Both the position numbers and the translations under genes were made by a program. The notes beneath the pieces were generated by a model. That model ran no database searches, was not told the DNA's origin, and saw nothing but the letters and a program-made list of their open reading frames with translations. This document shows positions 7,614-13,663 of a stretch of DNA of 23,644 bases, one piece after another. Numbering within the stretch: position 1 is the stretch's first letter; the number at the start of each line of letters is the position of its first letter. The DNA is from an uncultured Bacteroidia bacterium. Its GTDB lineage: Bacteria > Bacteroidota > Bacteroidia > Bacteroidales > UBA932. The stretch is from NCBI GenBank assembly GCA_902767355.1, contig CACXHG010000062.1, positions 1 to 23,644 on the forward strand, given 5' to 3'.

Positions 7614-9104
7614 ATGTCTGAACTTGCTAGATTCCCGGAGAACTTTGTCTTTGGCGGCGCAACCGCAGCTTACCAGGTCGAGGGCGCGACTAAAGAGGAC
7701 GGGCGCGGGCCCTGCGTCTGGGACGAGCATATGGCGCGTCCGGAGAGCCGCTTCGATGGCGACCCGGCCAGCGATTTCTACCATAGATACCCTGAGGATA
7801 TCAAGCTCGCCCACGACTTCGGCGTGAACGGCATTCGCATCTCCCTGTCCTGGACACGCATCCTGCCGGAAGGCAAAGGGAAAATAAACCAGAAGGGCAT
7901 AGACTACTATCGCAAACTGATTGCGGAATGCCAGGCCCAGAACGTGGAGCCGCTGGTCACGCTGCATCATTTCGATACCCCGCTGCCATTTTTCCATGAC
8001 GGCCACTGGCTGAACCGCAATCTCATAGAAGAGTTCGTCGAATACGCGCGCATCTGCTTCGAGGCATTCGGGCAGCAGGTGAAGCAATGGGCGACCTTCA
8101 ACGAGCCTTGGTCCATTGCCCAAAACGGCTATATTGCCGGCAATTTCCCGCCCTGCGAGCATTTCGAGATTGCAAAGGCCATCCAGATCGAGCACAACCT
8201 GATGGTTGCCCATGCACGGGCCGTGAATCTCTACAAGAGCATGGGATTGCCGGGAAAAATAGGCATCGTGCATACTTTGGAGGGCAAAGTTCCTTTCACG
8301 GACTCTCCGGCTGACCGGCATGCGGCCCAACTAGACGATGCCATTTCCAATCGCTTCATGCTTGATGCCTGTTTCCTGGGACGTTACAGCGATGAGACAA
8401 TGGATCTCATCGACGAGATCCTGGAGAAGAACTGGGGCGTGCTGGCCACTGATCCGCAGGATTTCCGTGATTTCCGCGAGGCGGCCGCGCAAATTGATTT
8501 CCTCGGCATGAATTACTATTCCAGCCATTTCCTGCAGGCCTATGATGGTGAAAGCAAAGTGTTCAACAACTCCACCGGCGAAAAGGGCACAAGCGTCTTC
8601 GCCCTCAGGGGCATCGGCGCGCGCGTGACGAACCCGGAGGTGCCGACAACGGATTGGGACTGGCCCATTTATCCTGAAGGCATGTATCGCCAGCTCAAGC
8701 GCATAGCTCACGACTACCCGAACTACAAGGAGCTATATATCACCGAAAACGGCATGGGCTACAAGGATGAGCTGAAAAACGGCGAGATTGACGATACGCC
8801 GCGCATTGCCTATGTGCGGGAGCATTTGGAGGCCGTGCTGCGTGCCATTGACGAAGGCGTCAATGTCCGCGGCTACTACATCTGGAGCCTCCAGGATATG
8901 TTGTCCTGGAGCAACGGCTACAATAAGCGTTACGGCCTGTTCTATGTTGACTATGAGACGCAGAAGCGCTGGCCGAAGAAGAGCGCTTACTGGTACAAGC
9001 GCCTCTCTGAGACACATGTGCTTCAACCAGTGCCGGGCACAGAGGCCGATGCCGGAGAAAAAGAAGAGGCTTCTGCCTGCGAGGCCGCCTATCAATCGGC
9101 ATGA
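7614..9104 (+). CDS. lacG: 6-phospho-beta-galactosidase (GH1)
   Basis: It hydrolyses lactose-6-phosphate to glucose and galactose-6-phosphate in the cytoplasm. This 496-aa GH1 enzyme begins ENFVFGGATAAYQVEGATK after a short leader. The acid/base Glu is in TFNEPW (about residue 160) and the nucleophile Glu in ITENGMGYKDE (about 375). SWSNGYNKRYGLFYVDYETQ near residue 430 carries the Ser-Lys-Tyr phosphate site of LacG-type enzymes. The body closely resembles LacG of lactic acid bacteria. It ends in an unusual Glu/Ala-rich tail of about 25 residues (PVPGTEADAGEKEEAS). GTG 7605 could start the same frame, but ATG 7614 has the better-placed GAGGTG. No lacABCD genes follow for the galactose-6-phosphate produced. 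Confidence 0.95.
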   Translation: MSELARFPENFVFGGATAAYQVEGATKEDGRGPCVWDEHMARPESRFDGDPASDFYHRYPEDIKLAHDFGVNGIRISLSWTRILPEGKGKINQKGIDYYRKLIAECQAQNVEPLVTLHHFDTPLPFFHDGHWLNRNLIEEFVEYARICFEAFGQQVKQWATFNEPWSIAQNGYIAGNFPPCEHFEIAKAIQIEHNLMVAHARAVNLYKSMGLPGKIGIVHTLEGKVPFTDSPADRHAAQLDDAISNRFMLDACFLGRYSDETMDLIDEILEKNWGVLATDPQDFRDFREAAAQIDFLGMNYYSSHFLQAYDGESKVFNNSTGEKGTSVFALRGIGARVTNPEVPTTDWDWPIYPEGMYRQLKRIAHDYPNYKELYITENGMGYKDELKNGEIDDTPRIAYVREHLEAVLRAIDEGVNVRGYYIWSLQDMLSWSNGYNKRYGLFYVDYETQKRWPKKSAYWYKRLSETHVLQPVPGTEADAGEKEEASACEAAYQSA

Positions 9105-9246
9105 GAACCAAGCCGTAACATAGAATACACGGAAATCTTAGCGCGCTGCAAGGCATTCATGCTTATGGTCAGCATAAATAATATCACCGGCTATGATCTC
9201 ACCGTGCAAAGCAGCAATATCAGACGAAAAAAGAAGGTGTTGCATC

Positions 9247-9459
9247 ATGCGGATTGATGACATCACAGTCATCATAGAAAATGGTTCTTGCAGTTCCAAG
9301 GATGCGCAGTATTACATTGAACAAATCAAAAAGTCCAGCAAACTAAAATTAAAAAAGGTCACATTCAGATGTTCTGACGCATCTTTATATCTGCGTTATG
9401 CTTTCGAGGGCAATCCCTTTGAGCGCATACGGAGAGTCGCGCACCATTGCTCTGGATAA
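9247..9459 (+). CDS. Small hypothetical protein (70 aa)
   Basis: I do not recognise this protein. It begins MRIDDITVIIENGSCSSKDA, is rich in Lys/Ser in the middle and ends YAFEGNPFERIRRVAHHCSG. Three cysteines are spread over the sequence; no membrane segment or signal peptide is apparent. ATG 9247 has an AAGGTG ribosome site 7 bases upstream; the frame is open to 9193 but without a better start. It lies 142 bp after lacG and 38 bp before the vestigial amt promoter, so it may be part of the same captured chromosomal piece or a remnant. Confidence 0.5.
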   Translation: MRIDDITVIIENGSCSSKDAQYYIEQIKKSSKLKLKKVTFRCSDASLYLRYAFEGNPFERIRRVAHHCSG

Positions 9460-9497
9460 GTCTCTCGATGTATACTTGTATACCTACTTTCCTCTTA

Positions 9498-9527
9498 TTG
9501 ACAGCACCCCCCGCAGCCCCCTATAAT
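9498..9527 (+). promoter_or_regulatory. Promoter of the vestigial amt leader
   Basis: A perfect TTGACA (9498-9503), 18 bp, and a perfect TATAAT (9522-9527). The expected transcript starts near 9534 and runs into the attenuator-like hairpins at 9553-9600, then the truncated amt frame. Confidence 0.7.
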
Positions 9528-9550
9528 AAAGCCCATCAATACGAACCGAG

Positions 9551-9605
9551 GCAATGAGGCCCCATAGAGTCAGGTACCGGACTCTGTGGGGTCTTTATGT
9601 TTTTC
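9551..9605 (+). promoter_or_regulatory. Attenuator-like leader upstream of the amt remnant
   Basis: A 12-bp stem (9560-9571 with 9580-9591, one G-U pair) is followed by TCTTTATGTTTTT, so it is a terminator. A small hairpin GGC-AATGAG-GCC just before it shares bases with the terminator's 5' arm, so the two would compete. The six-base loop with A at position 1 and G at position 4 recalls ANTAR-protein target hairpins, which often control nitrogen genes. I do not see a clear second upstream hairpin, so that class is tentative. Confidence 0.5.
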
Positions 9606-9692
9606 CGGCTCTATTGACGGGACTATTGCAGTCCCGATGTTTGTCGTAGCTTTTATATTATCCTGCATATTCTTCAGGAAGGATCTGATCTT

Positions 9693-9794
9693 ATGCTCAA
9701 TACAGGCGATACGGCCTGGGTGCTCATCAGCGCAGCCCTAGTCTTCAGCAGAAAAAAATCAGTAAGGCGATTGTCAGGAGTTTTGGTACTATAA
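9693..9794 (+). pseudogene. amt: Ammonium transporter 5' fragment
   Basis: The 33-codon frame starts MLNTGDTAWVLISAALV, which is the characteristic N-terminus of Amt/AmtB ammonium channels (about 400 aa when complete). It then turns into unrelated residues (FSRKKSVRRLSGVLVL) and stops. An AGGAAGGA ribosome site precedes the ATG, and a promoter and attenuator lie upstream, so the whole 5' end of an amt locus has been captured and cut. No further amt sequence is in the window. It marks the edge between the GC-rich cargo and the backbone. Confidence 0.75.
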
Positions 9795-9834
9795 ATAAGG
9801 AGGCACCCGAGTAGATACTGGGTGCCTCCTTATT
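9794..9834. terminator. Strong bidirectional hairpin after higBA
   Basis: A perfect 15-bp stem (9794-9808 with 9820-9834) has an 11-base loop, with A/T-rich flanks on both sides. It lies 25 bp beyond the stop of higA (minus strand) and just after the amt fragment. Confidence 0.85.
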
Positions 9835-9859
9835 CAAAAGCGAGTAGTGATGCCGTTGA

Positions 9860-10210
9860 TTAATTTTCAATAGGTACAACGGCTAAGGTTTTCCCTAATG
9901 GTGCAAGGACTTTCAGGAACGTGCTCAGTTGTGGGCTCGTTGTTCCCTTCTCCATCCGCGCAATCACCGGCTGCTTGACCCCGCTCAGTTCCTCCAGGCG
10001 TTTTTGTGATACGCCCTGCTCATGCCTAGCCTTGATAAGCTCCCCCATCAATTCCACCCTCAGGCGGCTCTCCGAAATCTCAGCAGGAGAAAATAGCTCA
10101 CGCTGGACATCATCCCAGCTTTCGCTCAATGCCTCGCTGCCCCGCTCCTGAAGGTCCTGGAAATTCTCCTTTGCCTGCTCAAGCGCCTCCGCGTATGCCT
10201 GCTTACTCAT
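9860..10210 (-). CDS. higA: HigA-type antitoxin (XRE HTH)
   Basis: The 116-aa protein has a C-terminal Cro/C1-type HTH (GVSQKRLEELSGVKQPVIAR followed by MEKGTTSPQLSTFLKVLAPLG, about residues 68-108). Its N-terminal half is acidic and helical (QAKENFQDLQERGSEALSES) and probably contacts the toxin. In this family the antitoxin follows the toxin gene, neutralises it and represses the operon. Here it overlaps the toxin gene by 8 bp and has GGAGG before ATG 10210. It likely binds the palindrome at 10586-10607. The role is plasmid stabilisation. Confidence 0.9.
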   Translation of the reverse strand: MSKQAYAEALEQAKENFQDLQERGSEALSESWDDVQRELFSPAEISESRLRVELMGELIKARHEQGVSQKRLEELSGVKQPVIARMEKGTTSPQLSTFLKVLAPLGKTLAVVPIEN

Positions 10211-10562
10211 CTTTCATCCTCCCACGGAAATCATCAAACAGCCTCTTGGCCTTGTCTATCTGCTTTTTCGGCGTTTTCTGAGTGTCCTTCATGAAACGGC
10301 TCAGAATGACGAAACCGCTGCCATCCCATGCCGCAAACATGAACCTGTCCCTGAGCGGGCGCAACTCCCAGATATTGCCCTCAACGTGCCTAACATATGG
10401 CATACCTGCCGCTGTGCCATGCTTCTGCAATATGCCCATGTAGTCTTGTATCTTGTGCAGTTTGATGCGGCTGGATTTGTTCGCCTTGCTGGCCAGTTCC
10501 CTGATATATTCCAATGGCTCTGACCTGCCGTCTTTGTCTTTATAGAAATGTATTTGATACAT
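10203..10562 (-). CDS. higB: HigB-type toxin (RelE/Gp49 superfamily)
   Basis: The 119-aa protein belongs to the phage Gp49-like/HigB family of ribosome-dependent mRNA endonucleases. Visible marks are MYQIHFYKDKDGRSEPLEYI at the start, VRHVEGNIWELRPLRDRFMF in the central sheet (the usual E-L-R segment) and FVILSRFMKDTQKTPKKQID near the end (the usual hxFxKK-T-P segment). ATG 10562 follows AAGGGGG at 6 bases. Toxin-first order with the XRE antitoxin overlapping its end is the standard higBA arrangement. No truncation is seen, so an active module is likely. Confidence 0.92.
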   Translation of the reverse strand: MYQIHFYKDKDGRSEPLEYIRELASKANKSSRIKLHKIQDYMGILQKHGTAAGMPYVRHVEGNIWELRPLRDRFMFAAWDGSGFVILSRFMKDTQKTPKKQIDKAKRLFDDFRGRMKDE

Positions 10563-10585
10563 GCACAGCCCCCTTATCTAACTAA

Positions 10586-10614
10586 ATAATAACTTAAAAG
10601 TTATTATAATGCAA
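10586..10614 (-). promoter_or_regulatory. higBA promoter and operator
   Basis: On the minus strand TTGCAT (10614-10609), 17 bp, TATTAT (10591-10586). A perfect palindrome with 10-bp arms ATAATAACTT/AAGTTATTAT and a 2-bp centre (10586-10607) covers the spacer and the -10 box, as expected for autorepression by HigA. Confidence 0.75.
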
Positions 10615-10665
10615 GTCTATTTTAAAAGAAGGGTTGATGTCCATGTGTGATGGACAATGTTTTAT

Positions 10666-10730
10666 CAAGAGTTTTGACACATCGAAGCTGATGCCGTAAT
10701 ATAAGGGCAGATAATGCGTCAAAACTCTTG
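10666..10730. repeat. 13-bp inverted repeat
   Basis: CAAGAGTTTTGAC (10666-10678) is exactly inverted as GTCAAAACTCTTG (10718-10730), with 39 bp between. The left arm overlaps the TTGACA of the promoter at 10674-10702. It may be a protein-binding or recombination site connected with the nearby resolvase. Confidence 0.6.
10674..10702 (+). promoter_or_regulatory. Promoter without a downstream ORF
   Basis: TTGACA (10674-10679), 17 bp, TAATAT (10697-10702). Transcription would begin near 10709 and meet the strong terminator at 10734-10783 with no coding frame between. Confidence 0.55.
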
Positions 10731-10785
10731 TTCAAAAAGGGCCTGGCTTTATGACAGTGTTGTCATTGAGCCAGGCCCTTTTTGA
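10709..10785 (+). ncRNA. Candidate small RNA of about 75 nt
   Basis: The stretch lies between a good sigma-70-type promoter and a very stable hairpin, and holds no open frame with a ribosome site. It would carry the right arm of the 13-bp inverted repeat and end in the terminator. Function is unknown; a spurious transcript or simple regulatory region is possible. Confidence 0.35.
10734..10783. terminator. Strong intrinsic terminator upstream of the resolvase
   Basis: A perfect 15-bp stem (10734-10748 with 10769-10783), a 2-base mismatch, then a further 6-bp stem ATGACA/TGTCAT and a GTGT loop. It has A- and T-runs at its outer ends, so it can stop transcription from both sides and insulate the resolvase promoter, which starts at 10782. 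Confidence 0.85.
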
Positions 10786-10809
10786 CAGATTCCTTGGAGA
10801 AATTATTAT
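10782..10809 (+). promoter_or_regulatory. Resolvase promoter
   Basis: TTGACA (10782-10787), 16 bp, TATTAT (10804-10809). The expected start point lies within the large palindrome at 10810-10846, so a protein bound there would block it. Confidence 0.65.
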
Positions 10810-10846
10810 CTATAACATATGTTTACAATGTAAACATATGTTATAG
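10810..10846. repeat. 37-bp palindrome, probable resolvase (res) or operator site
   Basis: Two perfect 17-bp arms (CTATAACATATGTTTAC and its complement) flank a 3-bp centre. It lies 24 bp before the resolvase start and just after its -10 box. Its core TGTTTACAATGTAA recurs exactly at 14616-14629, upstream of the RHH coiled-coil gene. Confidence 0.75.
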
Positions 10847-10870
10847 GGACGATAAGGTAGGAGAACACTT

Positions 10871-11455
10871 ATGATATATGGTTATGCGAGAGTAAGCACC
10901 AGGATTCAAGCCGCACACGGCAACAGTCTGGATGAACAGGTGGAACAGCTGCGTGGTCGAGGCTGTGCGGAGATTGTGATGGAGCAGTATACCGGCTCAA
11001 CGGTGCAGCGTCCGCTTTTGGAGCAGTTGCTGGCGAAGCTGGAGGATGGGGACACGTTGATGGTCACGAAGTTGGATAGACTGGCCAGGACTGCGGCAGA
11101 AGGGAGCAAGATGATAGCAGGGCTTCTGGAACGAGGCGTAAATGTCCATGTGCTGAACATGGGGCTGATTGACAATACGCCTACTGGTCGTCTGATTTCC
11201 AATGTGTTGCTGGCCTTTGCTGAGTTCGAGCGTGACCTTATTATCGAGCGGACGCAAGCAGGCAAGGCGTATGCGCGAACCAGGGAAGGGTATCGCGAGG
11301 GGAGGCCACCTATACCTGCTGCCCAGAAAGAACATGCTGTGAGCCTTGTCATTGCCGGAGAACCTTATAAGCAAGTCATGGAGGAAACAGGATTATCCCG
11401 AAGCACCATTAGTCGTGCTGTAAGGCAATATAGACTGGAAAAAGAATACAAATAA
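10871..11455 (+). CDS. Serine recombinase (resolvase/invertase family)
   Basis: The 194-aa protein has the Tn3-resolvase layout. The N-terminal catalytic domain is MIYGYARVST, with the nucleophile Ser at about 9, and TLMVTKLDRLARTAAEG. The long helix is FAEFERDLIIERTQAGKAYA, followed by a C-terminal HTH (VSLVIAGEPYKQVMEETGLS and RSTISRAV, about 155-190). It probably resolves plasmid multimers, using the palindrome upstream as its site. ATG 10871 has GGTAGGAG at 7 bases. Full length and all expected residues are present. It sits between higBA and the partition locus, a usual place for a multimer-resolution gene. No terminal inverted repeats of a Tn3 transposon are seen around it. Confidence 0.93.
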   Translation: MIYGYARVSTRIQAAHGNSLDEQVEQLRGRGCAEIVMEQYTGSTVQRPLLEQLLAKLEDGDTLMVTKLDRLARTAAEGSKMIAGLLERGVNVHVLNMGLIDNTPTGRLISNVLLAFAEFERDLIIERTQAGKAYARTREGYREGRPPIPAAQKEHAVSLVIAGEPYKQVMEETGLSRSTISRAVRQYRLEKEYK

Positions 11456-11462
11456 TATCAAG

Positions 11463-11553
11463 TTGACAAGTTATCAACCTGATATGTATAATATTGGTAG
11501 ATAAGATATTAACATATTAAGCAAGCAACTTAACAAGTTGGGAAGATGATAAC
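11463..11553 (+). promoter_or_regulatory. parA promoter and centromere-like repeats
   Basis: TTGACA (11463-11468), 18 bp, TATAAT (11487-11492). The repeat GTTATCAA (11470-11477) sits in the spacer and CTTAACAAGTTG (11529-11540) lies before parA. Both recur after the RHH gene and after the Rpn gene. The position suggests a parS/parC site that also autoregulates the operon. Confidence 0.65.
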
Positions 11554-12306
11554 ATGATAACTTATGCAGTTGTTAATAAAAAAGGCGGTGCTGGTAAGAC
11601 AACTACGGCATTAGCCTTAGTAGATGGGCTGTCTAAGGCTGGCAAAAAGGTTCTGGCTATCGACATTGATCCGCAGGGCAATCTATCAAGTGTATGTCAT
11701 ACTGAGCCTGATGTTATTGGTAGTGCCGAGCTTATTACGAAGCAGCCTCATGTTAGTGATGTTATTCAGCACAAAGATAGCTATGACCTCATAGCTGGGG
11801 ATGGTACTCTGGTAGACGTTGAAGCTAATTTGTTTAAGGTCATTGGCAAAGAGGCCCATTTACGCGAAGCTCTCGATGAAGTAAAAGATGAATATGATTA
11901 CTGTATAATAGATACACCACCGTCTATTGGCTTGTTGACAGTAAACGCTATGGTTGCGGCAGATAAAATTATTGTAACAGCGAATGCTGATGCTTTTAGT
12001 GCAGATGGACTAGTAGAATTATACAGAGATATATCAGCAATTCAAAAGTATTTCAATCCAGAACTAAAAATAGATGGTATTCTTCTTACTAGATATTCTG
12101 AACGTACTACGTTAGCACGTGAAATGTTAAAAGAGTTCAGGCAGATGGCGGAAAAGATTGATACTAAAGTTTATAAGACTAAAATTAGAGAAAACGTATC
12201 TATTAGAGAAGCACAATACACTAGGCAGCTTTTATCTGACTATGACAAAGATTGTAATGGTGCTCAGGATTATAAAGTATTGTTAAAGGAAATGGAGGTT
12301 CTCTAA
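11554..12306 (+). CDS. parA: ParA-family partition ATPase
   Basis: The 250-aa Walker-type ATPase drives plasmid segregation. It starts MITYAVVNKKGGAGKTTTAL, with the deviant Walker A KGGAGKTTT at residues 9-17, Walker A' AIDIDPQGNLS (about 36) and Walker B YDYCIIDTPPSIGLL (about 127). With no N-terminal HTH and a short length it is of the type Ib class, which uses a small RHH partner and upstream repeats. The partner gene begins 2 bp after its stop, with its GGAGG inside parA. The codons are clearly more AT-rich than those of the lac/gal genes, in keeping with a separate origin of backbone and cargo. Confidence 0.95.
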   Translation: MITYAVVNKKGGAGKTTTALALVDGLSKAGKKVLAIDIDPQGNLSSVCHTEPDVIGSAELITKQPHVSDVIQHKDSYDLIAGDGTLVDVEANLFKVIGKEAHLREALDEVKDEYDYCIIDTPPSIGLLTVNAMVAADKIIVTANADAFSADGLVELYRDISAIQKYFNPELKIDGILLTRYSERTTLAREMLKEFRQMAEKIDTKVYKTKIRENVSIREAQYTRQLLSDYDKDCNGAQDYKVLLKEMEVL

Positions 12307-12307
12307 A

Positions 12308-12547
12308 ATGGCATTACCACGCGAAAAAAAAGAAGTATATGGAGCTAACCGTATGGCTGTAATTGATTCAATAAAAGAAGATAAAAAAGTAGAAAAAAAA
12401 CAAACTAGAAGTAAGCATGTTTCAGCAATGCTGACTCCAGATGATTTTTCAAAATTAAGGATTGCAGCTGCCAAACAAAATAAAACCATGTCGGCGTTTG
12501 TTTCGGATTTAATTTCATTAGCAGTACATAAGGAACAACTTGCTTGA
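12308..12547 (+). CDS. Small RHH-type partition partner (ParB/ParG-like)
   Basis: The 79-aa protein has a basic flexible N-terminus (KKEVYGANRM, EDKKVEKKQT) and a C-terminal ribbon-helix-helix-like domain (KHVSAMLTPDDFSKLRIAAA, then KQNKTMSAFVSDLISLAV). ParG- and omega-type centromere-binding proteins have the same plan, with the N-terminal arm stimulating the ParA ATPase. GGAGG in the 3' end of parA lies 9 bases before the ATG. It likely binds the TTGATAAC-type repeats on both sides of the operon. The assignment rests on context and fold pattern, not on a specific family match. Confidence 0.75.
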   Translation: MALPREKKEVYGANRMAVIDSIKEDKKVEKKQTRSKHVSAMLTPDDFSKLRIAAAKQNKTMSAFVSDLISLAVHKEQLA

Positions 12548-12608
12548 TAACTTAACTAAATATCATGTTATCAACTTGTTAAGCTAATAGCATGATAAGT
12601 TGATAACA
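12544..12608. repeat. Partition-type repeats, middle cluster
   Basis: Three copies of TTGATAAC or its complement (12544-12551, 12567-12574 and about 12600-12607) and one CAACTTGTTAAG (12572-12583), which is the exact complement of the copy before parA. The cluster lies between the RHH gene and the Rpn gene. Confidence 0.65.
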
Positions 12609-12679
12609 GAAAAATATTGGAATTACCAGCCATTGTAGCTATTATATCCAAAGTGTTACCGCGCAAGGAGGCTGAACCG

Positions 12680-13552
12680 TTGGGCGACAAAGACAAAGTA
12701 GAGAAAATTCTCTTGAACTTCAATGATGTGTTTGCCGATATTTTGAACGTTCTTTTATTCAAGGGTGAAGAAGTTGTTACCTCGAAGGATTTACGCGATG
12801 CGTTGCCAAAATCAATGTATAAAGCGAATGACAATTTCCATGAATTAGAGCGTGATGTTGCGAAATATTGGAAACCAGGAAAAGTTCAATTCGCATTATA
12901 TGGAATGGAAAATCAAACAGCGCCTGAAGATGATATGAGTCTCCGTATGGCTGGATATGATGGCATATCGTATCGTAAACAACTTTTAGACGATAAACCT
13001 AAAAAGAAGAAAATACGTTATCCAGTTATAAGTTTAGTCCTTTATTATGGTTACAAAAAGCGCTGGGATAAAGCAAGAAAAATTTCAGAGAGAGTTCCTA
13101 TAGATAAGAGACTAAGACCGTATTTCAAAGAGTATGAAATTAACCTTTTTGAAATAGCTTATCTCGATGATGAAACAGCTAAATTATTCAAAAGTGATTT
13201 TCGTTTTGTAGTTGATTTCTTTATCCAAATGCGCAAAACTGGTAAATATTTTCCAACAGAGGGAAATGTAGAACCGAAGCATATTTACGAGATTTTGCAG
13301 CTGATGAGTGTCATGACAAAAGACGCAAGGTTTGAGCAGGCATATACACGAAGTAAAGCAGGGGAGGTCAAGACCATGTGCGATGTTGTAGATAAGATTG
13401 AGCAAGATGGTGCTGACAAGAAGGAACGTGAATACCTTATCAGCATGTTCCAGGAGGGACTTCCTATCCAGACCATAGCTAAAATTGCCAAAAAGTCTGT
13501 TAAGGAAATGGAAAAATTTCGCAAGCAGTTTGTTACTGCCGGTTTATTGTAA
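12680..13552 (+). CDS. Rpn-family (PD-(D/E)XK) recombination-promoting nuclease / transposase-like protein
   Basis: The product is about 290 aa. Family marks: GDKDKVEKILLNFNDVFADI near the start, FHELERDVAKYWK, the nuclease segment FALYGMENQTAPEDDM with the E-x-Q pair, and MSLRMAGYDGISYRKQL, as in the YhgA/Rpn group. The C-terminus has a small helical repeat (YLISMFQEGLPIQTIAKIAK). The frame is open to 12617, but TTG 12680 is chosen: AAGGAGG lies 8 bases before it and the family N-terminus begins at once. Relatives are DNA endonucleases that promote RecA-independent recombination; some are proposed to act in phage defence. It sits inside the partition locus, between two clusters of its repeats, and shares the AT-rich composition. 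Confidence 0.85.
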   Translation: MGDKDKVEKILLNFNDVFADILNVLLFKGEEVVTSKDLRDALPKSMYKANDNFHELERDVAKYWKPGKVQFALYGMENQTAPEDDMSLRMAGYDGISYRKQLLDDKPKKKKIRYPVISLVLYYGYKKRWDKARKISERVPIDKRLRPYFKEYEINLFEIAYLDDETAKLFKSDFRFVVDFFIQMRKTGKYFPTEGNVEPKHIYEILQLMSVMTKDARFEQAYTRSKAGEVKTMCDVVDKIEQDGADKKEREYLISMFQEGLPIQTIAKIAKKSVKEMEKFRKQFVTAGLL

Positions 13553-13553
13553 C

Positions 13554-13601
13554 TTGATAAGTTAATATATAATCAAGTTGATAACTTAACAGGTTGTTAA
13601 G
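13554..13601. repeat. Partition-type repeats, right cluster
   Basis: TTGATAAG (13554-13561), TTGATAAC (13578-13585) and the palindrome CTTAACAGGTTGTTAAG (13585-13601) lie directly after the Rpn stop codon. They match elements before parA and after the RHH gene. Confidence 0.6.
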
Positions 13602-13608
13602 TTGCTAA

Positions 13609-13648
13609 AAAGAGCGTGATTACCACATCATCGGTAATCACGCTCTTT
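13609..13648. terminator. Bidirectional terminator between convergent genes
   Basis: A perfect 16-bp stem (13609-13624 with 13633-13648) and 8-base loop, with AAA at the left and TTT at the right end. It separates the Rpn gene (plus) from the RHH coiled-coil gene (minus). Confidence 0.9.
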
Positions 13649-13663
13649 GATTTCGTCACAAAA

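Noticed and set aside
10782..11455. Resolvase as part of a Tn3-type transposon
   Set aside because: No transposase gene and no matching terminal inverted repeats are seen around it; a plasmid multimer-resolution role fits better.
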